Below, one piece after another: positions 39,475 through 46,707 of a DNA stretch of 64,000 nt; position 1 is the stretch's first letter; every line of letters starts with the position of its first letter. Source of the stretch: a bacterium. Lineage in GTDB: Bacteria; Actinomycetota; Acidimicrobiia; Spongiisociales; ZC4RG35. The stretch lies in contig JAHEJW010000010.1 of NCBI GenBank assembly GCA_024638655.1, positions 33,280-97,279 on the forward strand, read 5' to 3'. A program made the translations under genes and the position numbers. The notes beneath the pieces are model-generated. The model was not told the DNA's origin. It did not search any database and saw nothing but the letters and a program-made list of their open reading frames with translations.

Positions 39475-42400
39475 TCATCTGAAGTCCCGCGATCTCACCG
39501 TTTGTATCCCAATCGGCTCGAAATCCCGAGCAACGATGTTGGTGACGCCGTCATAGAACTCGAGACGACCAGCGATGATCAACGCTGGGCTCTTGCGCAC
39601 GACGTGGCGGTGCTTTGCCCAGACTTCGGGAAGCACGACGATGTTCAACAAACCGGTCTCGTCCTCGAGATTGAGAAAGTAGACGCCCTTGGCAGTTCCG
39701 GGGCGCTGTCTGTGTGTAACAACGCCGGCGACCCTCACCCGCGAGTTGTTTCGCTGCAACTCCAACGCCTCCGCGGCAGTCAGGCAGTCTCCTAGCCGAT
39801 CGCGCACGAAGCTCATCGGGTGACGAACCGACACACCGGTCGCCCAGAGATCTGCCCGATGCGACTCCTCGTCCGACATACCGAGCAGAGTCGGCGCTTC
39901 GACTCCAGGTGAGAGAGCCAACCGCTCCGGGTCGATCTCGGCGAGCGCACCCGCTGCCCAAATGCCCTCCCGTCGGCCAAGCCCGACTGACACCAGTGCG
40001 CCGCTCGCGGCCAGACCTTCCAATGCTCCCACCCCGAGACCTGTTCGAAATGCAAGGTCTTCAGGGGAGTTGAACTCACCGCCCAGGATCCGTGCTGCTT
40101 CGATTCTGGTGACTTCTGTCTCACCGAGGTTGCGGACATATCTCAGCCCCATCCGAACCGCAACTGCCGGCCTTATCGGGTCATCGACGTGGCCTCGCCC
40201 TCGGCGCCAACTCTGGCCCAGATAGTCGAGGACCTCATCAGGGTCGGCGTCGACCGCCTCGATCGTGCAGTCATGCCAGGACACATTCACATCGGGCCCG
40301 AGCACGATCACACCGTGGCGCTGAGCATCCTGGACCAGTGAGTTGGGGCTGTAGAAGCCCATTGGCTGGGCGTTCAGCAGGCCGGCGAGGTACTCGGCGG
40401 GGTAATGGAATCGCAGCCAGGCCGACATGTAGACGATGTAGGCAAAACTCACCGAATGGCTCTCCGGAAAGCCAAAGCTGGCGAATCCCTGGAGCTTCTC
40501 CCATATCTCATCGGCAGCAGCCCCAGTGATCCCGTTGCGGGCCATACCCTCGTACACCTCCTCGCAGAGCCGTCCCATTGCCTCCGAAGAGCGTTTGTGG
40601 GTCATCGCCTGTCGCAGACGGTCCGCCTGCGAGCCGTTGAAGCCGGCACAAACCCGGGCGAGCTCCATCAGCTGCTCCTGGAAGATCGGGACACCTAGCG
40701 TCTTCTTCAGGATCGACTCGGTGGAGGGGTGGGGGTAGCGAACCTGCTCTTCACCGTTTCGCCTGCGCAAATAGGGGTGAACCGATTGACCCTGAATCGG
40801 GCCTGGCCGGATGAGAGCCACCTCGACTGCAAGGTCGTAGAAGGTCTTCGGCTTCATCTTCGGCAGGGTCGCCATCTGTGCTCGTGACTCGATCTGGAAC
40901 AGACCCACGGTGTCAGCCCTGGTCATCGACTCGTATATCGCCGGCTCCTGGGGAATCCGGGCCAGATCGATCTCGATGCCATGTGTGTCCTCGACGAGGT
41001 CTGTGGCGAGATGCAAGGCATTGAGCATCCCGAGGCCGAGAAGGTCGAATTTCACTATCCCGACGGCGGCAGAATCGTCCTTGTCCCATTGAATGACCGT
41101 CCTCCCCTCCATCCTGCCCCACTCCAGCGGGACCACCTGCCAGAGGGGGCGGTCGGCTATGACCATCCCGCCTGAGTGGATGCCGAGATGCCGTGGATAG
41201 CCGTCGAGACGCCAGCAGATGTCATAGATCATCTCTGCGGTCATCCCTTCAGGGAGAGGTGCGTCCATGCTCCTCAGCTGCGCCGGGTCTCGGGTGTCGA
41301 CGAATTTGGACAGACCGTCCACCTGCGCCTGGGTGAAGCCGAAGGTCTTGGCGACGTCGCGCAGGACCGAACGCGCTCGATACGTGATCACATTGGCCAC
41401 CATCGCCGCACGCTCCCTGCCGTACCGCCGGTAGCAGTATTGGATCACCTCCTCTCTTCGGTCGGCCTCGAAGTCGACGTCGATATCCGGTGGCTTTCCC
41501 CTCTCCTCTGATAGGAACCTCTCGAAAGGGAGTTGGAGCCTTATCGGGTCCACCCTGGTCAGACCGACACACCTGCACACTGCCGAATCAGCTCCTGACC
41601 CCCTTATCTGGCAGTAGATGTCCTGGGAGCGGGCGAAATCGACCAGGTCTTTGACTACCAGGAAGTAGCCGGGAAACCCAAGCCTCTCGATGATGTCGAG
41701 CTCGTGCTCCAGCCGTCGCCGCGCCGGCGGGTCGATCCCGTCGGCGGTCCCTGGATAGACCTCACGGGCTCCCTCCCATGTGAGATGACGCAGATAGTCC
41801 ATCTCGTCCCTGAAGTGCCCGGGCATCGGGTAATCGGGCAAACGGGGGGCGACGAGACCGAGATCGAACGCCAGCCGTCTCCCCAGCTCGGCGGCCCTGG
41901 CGACTACTCCCGGGTACCGGGCGAACCGATGCGTCATCTCGATCGGGTGCTTCAGATAGCGCTCGTCACTTGCAGGCCGGAAGCCATCGGCCTCCGCAAG
42001 GGTGCGCCGCCCCCCGATCGCGGCCAGCACTTCGGACAGGTAGGCGTCCCGGCGATCGTGATAGTGGACCTGGTTCGTAGCCAGGGCGGACAACCCGAGC
42101 TTCTGAGCCACCTCCCAGAGCAGATCGTTGCGGGGATCGTCTTCAGGCATGCCGTGATGCCACATCTCGACGTGGATACGTGAACCGAACAGCTCACGCA
42201 GACGAGAGGCCTCTCTGATGGTCGCGCCGAGATCGCCCCGTGCCGCTGCCCGAGGGACTGCTCCCGCGTGACAACCGGTGAGGGCGTGGACGTCATGGTT
42301 GGCGGCGGCAACTGCGAGATCGTCCCAGCTGTAGATGGGATGATCCTTCTCGCCGCGCATTTGCCCTCTGGTGACCAGATACGAAAGGGCCCGATAGCCC

Positions 42401-42795
42401 TCAGGGGACCCGGCGAGAAGCACCAGATGATCGGTCTCGGGCAGATTGGTCGGCTTCACCCCGTGGGCGCGGACACTTCTCCCCCTGCGTAGCCGGCCCT
42501 GACTTCCTTTCGACAGGGCGTGGCGTCTCAGATCCCAGCTCTCAGCTGTGGAAACCGGGTCTGCTGATCCACCATTGACTGTCTCGAGACCTATCTCGAC
42601 CCCATATACCGCGGGTAGCCCGCTAGCGCGAGCGGCCTGCCAGAACCGTGACACGCCGTAGAAACCGTCGTGATCGGTTACGGCCAGTGCCGCGTAGCCC
42701 AATTCGATAGCCGTTTCGACAAGATCCTCGGGATGCGAGGCCCCATCTAGAAATGAGAAATTCGTGTGACAGTGGAGCTCGGCGTATGGGAGCAC
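39475..42795 (-). CDS. dnaE2: Error-prone DNA polymerase III alpha subunit
   Basis: A 1,106-residue C-family polymerase of the DnaE2 (ImuC) type. The N-terminal PHP domain has LHCHTNFSFLDGA and VTDHDGFYG. The catalytic aspartates lie in PPDIDVDFEADRRE and IVKFDLLGLG, and GSGADSAVC is in the palm. A C-terminal OB fold (VRVAGVVTHRQRPGTAKGVYFLNLEDETG) follows. The shortened C-terminus without a tau-binding segment is typical of DnaE2. It does mutagenic translesion synthesis after DNA damage with ImuA' and ImuB, which are not present in this window. The GTG at 42795 is set by the leaderless promoter; TTG 42828 would place the LexA box inside the gene. Confidence 0.95.
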   Translation of the reverse strand: MLPYAELHCHTNFSFLDGASHPEDLVETAIELGYAALAVTDHDGFYGVSRFWQAARASGLPAVYGVEIGLETVNGGSADPVSTAESWDLRRHALSKGSQGRLRRGRSVRAHGVKPTNLPETDHLVLLAGSPEGYRALSYLVTRGQMRGEKDHPIYSWDDLAVAAANHDVHALTGCHAGAVPRAAARGDLGATIREASRLRELFGSRIHVEMWHHGMPEDDPRNDLLWEVAQKLGLSALATNQVHYHDRRDAYLSEVLAAIGGRRTLAEADGFRPASDERYLKHPIEMTHRFARYPGVVARAAELGRRLAFDLGLVAPRLPDYPMPGHFRDEMDYLRHLTWEGAREVYPGTADGIDPPARRRLEHELDIIERLGFPGYFLVVKDLVDFARSQDIYCQIRGSGADSAVCRCVGLTRVDPIRLQLPFERFLSEERGKPPDIDVDFEADRREEVIQYCYRRYGRERAAMVANVITYRARSVLRDVAKTFGFTQAQVDGLSKFVDTRDPAQLRSMDAPLPEGMTAEMIYDICWRLDGYPRHLGIHSGGMVIADRPLWQVVPLEWGRMEGRTVIQWDKDDSAAVGIVKFDLLGLGMLNALHLATDLVEDTHGIEIDLARIPQEPAIYESMTRADTVGLFQIESRAQMATLPKMKPKTFYDLAVEVALIRPGPIQGQSVHPYLRRRNGEEQVRYPHPSTESILKKTLGVPIFQEQLMELARVCAGFNGSQADRLRQAMTHKRSSEAMGRLCEEVYEGMARNGITGAAADEIWEKLQGFASFGFPESHSVSFAYIVYMSAWLRFHYPAEYLAGLLNAQPMGFYSPNSLVQDAQRHGVIVLGPDVNVSWHDCTIEAVDADPDEVLDYLGQSWRRGRGHVDDPIRPAVAVRMGLRYVRNLGETEVTRIEAARILGGEFNSPEDLAFRTGLGVGALEGLAASGALVSVGLGRREGIWAAGALAEIDPERLALSPGVEAPTLLGMSDEESHRADLWATGVSVRHPMSFVRDRLGDCLTAAEALELQRNNSRVRVAGVVTHRQRPGTAKGVYFLNLEDETGLLNIVVLPEVWAKHRHVVRKSPALIIAGRLEFYDGVTNIVARDFEPIGIQTVRSRDFR

Positions 42796-42801
42796 TTCCC
42801 A

Positions 42802-42807
42802 ATCATA
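42802..42807 (-). promoter_or_regulatory. dnaE2 -10 hexamer TATGAT, leaderless
   Basis: TATGAT ends 6 nt before the GTG start. A TTGTCT lies about 15 nt further upstream as a -35 candidate. The LexA box fills the spacer. Confidence 0.65.
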
Positions 42808-42823
42808 TCGAACATGTGTTCGA
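42808..42823. promoter_or_regulatory. LexA (SOS) box of dnaE2
   Basis: TCGAACATGTGTTCGA is a perfect match to the actinobacterial/Gram-positive type SOS box, TCGAAC-N4-GTTCGA. It lies between the -35 candidate and the -10 of dnaE2, 12 bp before the GTG, where LexA would block RNA polymerase. Confidence 0.9.
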
Positions 42824-42837
42824 GACAAAAGAAAACA

Positions 42838-43740
42838 TCACCGCCCGCTACGAGAGAAGTGCATCCAATCGTCCAACGAGGACCATCTGCCACCCCAGCC
42901 CCACCCGATGGAATCAAAAGCCTGGGTGACGACATCTCCCTCGAAGATCATCCCCGGTCTGACACCCTCCCGGTCGGCATAGGCGGTGGCGAGCTCGGGA
43001 AGAACGACGTCATCTCTTACGTAAGGGTTGTGAAACGGGTTGATGTCGATCGCAAGCCCGTAGGCGTGTTGGGACCAGGACGAAGAGCCGACCGCTGGGC
43101 GACAGACGAATGAAGTGGTGTCGTTCCAGTCGCCCGTTGGGTGGGCCTCGATCTCTTCGGCCCTGATCACCCTCATCTGTTCGATGGGAAAGCGAGCCCG
43201 ATGAAGCTGTTGGAAGACCTCGATGACATCACCGGCTACGGCTGTGTTGACGATCATCTCTCCAGTGTGACGGCGCCCGTCGAATCCGTAATGCGTCATA
43301 GTCAGATAGGTGAGCTCCTCAAGCGTCACCGGGCATTCCTCGTTCCAGCTCGACCGGGCTAGGACATCGGCCGGCACGGGGCCTGCCGACCACTCAAAGG
43401 ACTCGTCCTGTGGCGGTGCCAGCATGTCGATGGTCTCCAGCCTGCGATCGGTCAACTCTTCAGGCGTGGGCAAGACCTCTCCGAATCCGTCCGGACGGAG
43501 TGGCAGCGGTCTCATGCCCAACCAGTCAGGTCGAGCAAACGGGTTGGTAGTTGCGGTGACACCGAGCGTTGTCGTGGTGGAACCAACACTCGACGCTATT
43601 CCGGACGTCGTAGTCGAATGCTCAGCCGATTCGCCCTTCGTCGTGGAGACCGATTGGAAGGTCGAGAGCGAGGCCGCCTCTTCGCCTCCACAGGAGACGG
43701 AGACGAGAGCCACCACACAGATCAAGGCGGGCAGCCGCAT
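42838..43740 (-). CDS. M15-family D-Ala-D-Ala carboxypeptidase/endopeptidase-like lipoprotein
   Basis: A 300-residue exported protein. The signal peptide ends at SVSCGG, a slightly atypical lipobox with Ser at -3. A Ser/Thr-rich linker follows, and then a C-terminal M15C (VanY-like) peptidase domain. The zinc ligands appear in SQHAYGLAIDINPFHNPY (His and Asp) and DDWMHF (His). It probably trims peptidoglycan peptides. The start is backed by a -10 TATTCT 6 nt upstream. It lies 42 bp upstream of dnaE2 on the same strand, but the SOS promoter lies between them. Confidence 0.85.
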   Translation of the reverse strand: MRLPALICVVALVSVSCGGEEAASLSTFQSVSTTKGESAEHSTTTSGIASSVGSTTTTLGVTATTNPFARPDWLGMRPLPLRPDGFGEVLPTPEELTDRRLETIDMLAPPQDESFEWSAGPVPADVLARSSWNEECPVTLEELTYLTMTHYGFDGRRHTGEMIVNTAVAGDVIEVFQQLHRARFPIEQMRVIRAEEIEAHPTGDWNDTTSFVCRPAVGSSSWSQHAYGLAIDINPFHNPYVRDDVVLPELATAYADREGVRPGMIFEGDVVTQAFDSIGWGWGGRWSSLDDWMHFSRSGR

Positions 43741-43746
43741 CAGGTG

Positions 43747-43752
43747 AGAATA
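43747..43752 (-). promoter_or_regulatory. -10 hexamer TATTCT, leaderless start
   Basis: The hexamer ends 6 nt before the ATG at 43740 of the M15 peptidase gene. Confidence 0.5.
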
Positions 43753-43805
43753 CGGGTACCACGCGGGTATCAGCCGCTACGGTTCCGACCGACCTCGAGG
43801 AGCGA

Positions 43806-44030
43806 ATGTCATCCATCACCAAGACCATCCGTCTGTCAGGAAAGGCCGGCGGTTCGATAGAGGATGCGGTCAGAACCGTCCTCGCCCGCGCAACCAGCAC
43901 CATCTCCGACATCCATAAATTCGAGATAGTCAAGGTTGGAGGCGAAGTCGACGACTCAGGAGCACCGACGATGTTCACCGTGATCCTCGACATCACCTTT
44001 GGGATAAAGGACCCGGTGGACCACGGCTGA
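43806..44030 (+). CDS. Dodecin
   Basis: A 74-residue protein of the dodecin family: SSITKTIRLSGKAGGSIEDAVRTVLARATSTISDIHKFEI, then the beta strands GGEVDDSGAP and FTVILDITFGI. Dodecins form hollow dodecamers that store or buffer flavins (FMN in actinobacteria). The Trp that sandwiches flavin in archaeal dodecin is not present at the usual place, where Phe or Ile is seen. A strong GAGGAG ribosome-binding site lies upstream. Confidence 0.88.
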   Translation: MSSITKTIRLSGKAGGSIEDAVRTVLARATSTISDIHKFEIVKVGGEVDDSGAPTMFTVILDITFGIKDPVDHG

Positions 44031-44069
44031 GATGGGCCGACTCGAATCAATCCCGTCGCCCGGCCCAAG

Positions 44070-45068
44070 ATGAGTGACCCATCAGGACAGGCCACAGGAA
44101 TACCCGATCCGCAATCGCTGGGGAACGGAATCCACCTGGTGCCCGCCCCACTTCCCTTCAGGTCACCGGCGTGGGTCAACGCCTACGCCATCGAATCCGA
44201 GGGCGGCCTGCTCCTGCTCGATTGCGGGACCGACTGGGAACCCGGGCGCCGGGCTCTCAGTCATGGGTTGCGATCTCTCGGACTCGACGAGACCGCGATA
44301 CACACCCTGGTGGTCACCCATCTACACCCTGACCACGTCGGAATGTCAGCACGGTTGGTCGACGAGCTCGGATGCCGATTCGTCATGCATGAGAGAGCGT
44401 CACAACTGGTCGATCGGTACAACGATTCCCCAGGGTTCGCCCGTCGTTTGAAGACCATCGGCCATACGCACGGGGTTCCGGACGCGATCATCGATGCGGC
44501 CATACCCGAGAGTCGCCCGGACTACATGCCCCTTATCGAAGGTCCCGACCACACCCTCCGAGACGGCGACGAGATTCCACTCAGCGGGAGTAGGCGACTC
44601 GAGATCCTGCATACTCCTGGTCACGAGCCGGCCCATATCTGCCTGCGCGACTCCCGCACGGGCATCCTCTTCTCGGGCGACCACATCCTGCCCCGGATCT
44701 CCCCGGTGATCATGTACGACCTGGACCTCGGCGACGTCCTCGGTGACTACCTCGACTCACTGCAGAAACTCATCGCCGTCCGAATCGGGCTCACCTATCC
44801 CGCCCACGGGACGGTCATCGAGCATGGTGATGAACGGGCCCGTCAGATCCTCCTCCACCACGACCGAAGGCTCCTCGACATGGCAGAGTTGGTGAGGGAG
44901 CAGGACACCACTGCGTGGGAAGTGATGCTCGAGTCGTTTCGGCCAAATCTCGATCCGATCCAGGCCAGGCTCGCCTTTCTCGAGACCGTGTCCCATCTCG
45001 AGCACCTTCGACTGAGCGGTCGAATCCAGGTTGATGAGCAGGACGATCAGCTGATCTATCGGGCGTGA
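44070..45068 (+). CDS. Metallo-beta-lactamase-fold hydrolase
   Basis: A 332-residue MBL-fold enzyme. The metal motif THLHPDHVG is at about residues 87-95, followed by the late His in ILHTPGHEPAHI, the bridging Asp in LFSGDHILP, and the final His in YPAHG. A helical C-terminal extension of about 90 residues (LLHHDRRLLDMAELVREQ) is like that of the SdsA/LACTB2 winged-helix group. The substrate is unknown. The ATG lacks a clear ribosome-binding site. Confidence 0.88.
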   Translation: MSDPSGQATGIPDPQSLGNGIHLVPAPLPFRSPAWVNAYAIESEGGLLLLDCGTDWEPGRRALSHGLRSLGLDETAIHTLVVTHLHPDHVGMSARLVDELGCRFVMHERASQLVDRYNDSPGFARRLKTIGHTHGVPDAIIDAAIPESRPDYMPLIEGPDHTLRDGDEIPLSGSRRLEILHTPGHEPAHICLRDSRTGILFSGDHILPRISPVIMYDLDLGDVLGDYLDSLQKLIAVRIGLTYPAHGTVIEHGDERARQILLHHDRRLLDMAELVREQDTTAWEVMLESFRPNLDPIQARLAFLETVSHLEHLRLSGRIQVDEQDDQLIYRA

Positions 45069-45157
45069 CGCGATCCAATGGGTTGGCATGAACACGGAGT
45101 TGGACGAAGATATATGCCGCGGTCGATCTCCGCGCCAGCCCCAGGAGGTGCTGAAGG

Positions 45158-45340
45158 ATGATTCTTGGATACCTCGATGCCGGATCAGGAAGCCTGATCC
45201 TTCAGGCAGTGCTCGGCGGAATCGCCGGCCTCGTCGTCGCCGGTCGAGCCTGGAAGGCCAGGCTCTTCAACAAGGGCGAATCGAAGGCCGATGACAACGC
45301 CACGAGCGCAGAGGACGAGTCCGCCCTCAGCGAGTCCTGA
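45158..45340 (+). CDS. Small membrane protein of the YLDAGSGS type
   Basis: A 60-residue protein. The N-terminal MILGYLDAGSGSLILQ resembles a small one-helix protein that I recall as widespread next to sulfatase- or phosphotransferase-type membrane proteins. A glycine-rich helix (AVLGGIAGLVVAGRAW) and a charged, disordered tail follow. A strong AGGAGG lies 9 nt before the ATG. Its stop is 8 bp before the methyltransferase start, and a membrane AlkP-superfamily gene converges just beyond. The role is unknown. Confidence 0.7.
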   Translation: MILGYLDAGSGSLILQAVLGGIAGLVVAGRAWKARLFNKGESKADDNATSAEDESALSES

Positions 45341-45348
45341 CGGAGCGC

Positions 45349-46707
45349 GTGTCCACACCCGACCCGGGATCCTTCCGCGACCCGGCCTCACACATCGTCC
45401 ACGATGGCGAGCGGGTGCTCCGTCTCCTCGATGAGAGGGGCGTGGAATCTTGGAAAGCCCTCTCGTCGTCAGGATTCTTCGAGGACGCCGTCTCTAATGG
45501 GAGGCTGATCCCTTCCAAAGAGGTGGAGTCGCCGCACGGTTTCGCCGGGGCGATCGAGCATCCCCGACTTGGCTTCATCTCCTATCCCTATGAGTGGACT
45601 TTCGGGATGCTCAAAGATGCCGCTCTCCTCCAGCTCGATCTCCTGGCGGACGCACTGGCCGAAGGCCTGACCATCAAGGACGCCACACCGTTCAACGTGC
45701 AATTCGACCATGGGCGGCCCGTATTCATAGACATAGGCTCCTTCGAGTCGTATCGGCCCGGTGAAGCGTGGATCGGTTATCGACAATTCACCCGCCAGTA
45801 TCTCTTCCCGTTGATGATGCGAGCCTGGGCCTCCATCCCGTTCCAACCATGGCTTCGCGGGGACATGGAAGGTCCGACGGCATCACAGATGAGGAAGCTC
45901 CTGCCATTGAGAAAGAGGCTGCGGCCGGCCGCTCTCATGCATGTCACGCTTCAGGCGCGCATGGAAGAGCGCATGTCGGGGACAGCGGTCAGGGACGACC
46001 TCAAGCAGGCCGGCTTCGGCGCTGAGCTGATTCTCGCCAATGTCAGGAGACTGAGGGCACTCATCGAATCGATGGAGCCACCGCACACCGCCTCCACCTG
46101 GTCGGAGTATCAAGCTTGCGATCATGTGGGGCGTGATCGGGACTCCAAGTCAGGCTTTCTCTCGACGATGCTGCAACGTCACGAGCCGACCAGGGTTCTC
46201 GATCTCGGTGCCAATGACGGGCACTTCTCCCTGATCGCCGCCGCAAACGGGGCTCACGCCATAGCCGTGGACGGAGACGAAACCGTGCTCAACGGCCTCT
46301 ACCGGTCTTCAGCCGGCAAGACGGTCTCGGTCGTTGTCAGCGACCTGACCAACCCGACGCCTGCTCAAGGCTGGGCAGGACAGGAGCGGGCATCACTAGT
46401 GGACAGAGCCGATCCCGACTTGGTCGTCGCCTTCGGGCTCATACACCATCTCATCTACAGCGCCAGCATCCCTCCGGAGTCGGTGGCCGATTGGCTGGTC
46501 GGATTCGGATGCCCCGTCGCTCTCGAGTACGTATCACCGCGTGACGAGATGGTTGGCAGGCTCACGGCCAACAAGCTCGAAGAAGAGCTTCACCCCGGGA
46601 GATCCGAGAGAGAGTTTCGGGCAGCACTCGAGGCCAGATTCCAAATCTCGGAGGAGAAGGCGATCGCCGATGGGGTGCGAATCCTCTACGCCCTAACCCC
46701 CAAATAG
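45349..46707 (+). CDS. Fusion: kinase-like N-terminal domain + class I methyltransferase
   Basis: A 452-residue protein. The N-terminal half contains IKDATPFNVQFDHGRPVFIDIGSFE (residues 109-133), which reads like the catalytic and DFG-like loops of aminoglycoside/choline kinases (normally HGDLHPxN...IDFG), with D111, N116 and D128 kept and the leading His lost. The C-terminal half is a SAM methyltransferase with RVLDLGANDGHFS and VDGDETV, a late VAFGLIHHL, and a C-terminal substrate region (EYVSPRDEM). It may modify an envelope polymer or glycan. It starts with GTG after GGAG and forms an operon with the small membrane protein. Its end overlaps the sulfatase-like gene by 15 bp. Confidence 0.75.
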   Translation: MSTPDPGSFRDPASHIVHDGERVLRLLDERGVESWKALSSSGFFEDAVSNGRLIPSKEVESPHGFAGAIEHPRLGFISYPYEWTFGMLKDAALLQLDLLADALAEGLTIKDATPFNVQFDHGRPVFIDIGSFESYRPGEAWIGYRQFTRQYLFPLMMRAWASIPFQPWLRGDMEGPTASQMRKLLPLRKRLRPAALMHVTLQARMEERMSGTAVRDDLKQAGFGAELILANVRRLRALIESMEPPHTASTWSEYQACDHVGRDRDSKSGFLSTMLQRHEPTRVLDLGANDGHFSLIAAANGAHAIAVDGDETVLNGLYRSSAGKTVSVVVSDLTNPTPAQGWAGQERASLVDRADPDLVVAFGLIHHLIYSASIPPESVADWLVGFGCPVALEYVSPRDEMVGRLTANKLEEELHPGRSEREFRAALEARFQISEEKAIADGVRILYALTPK

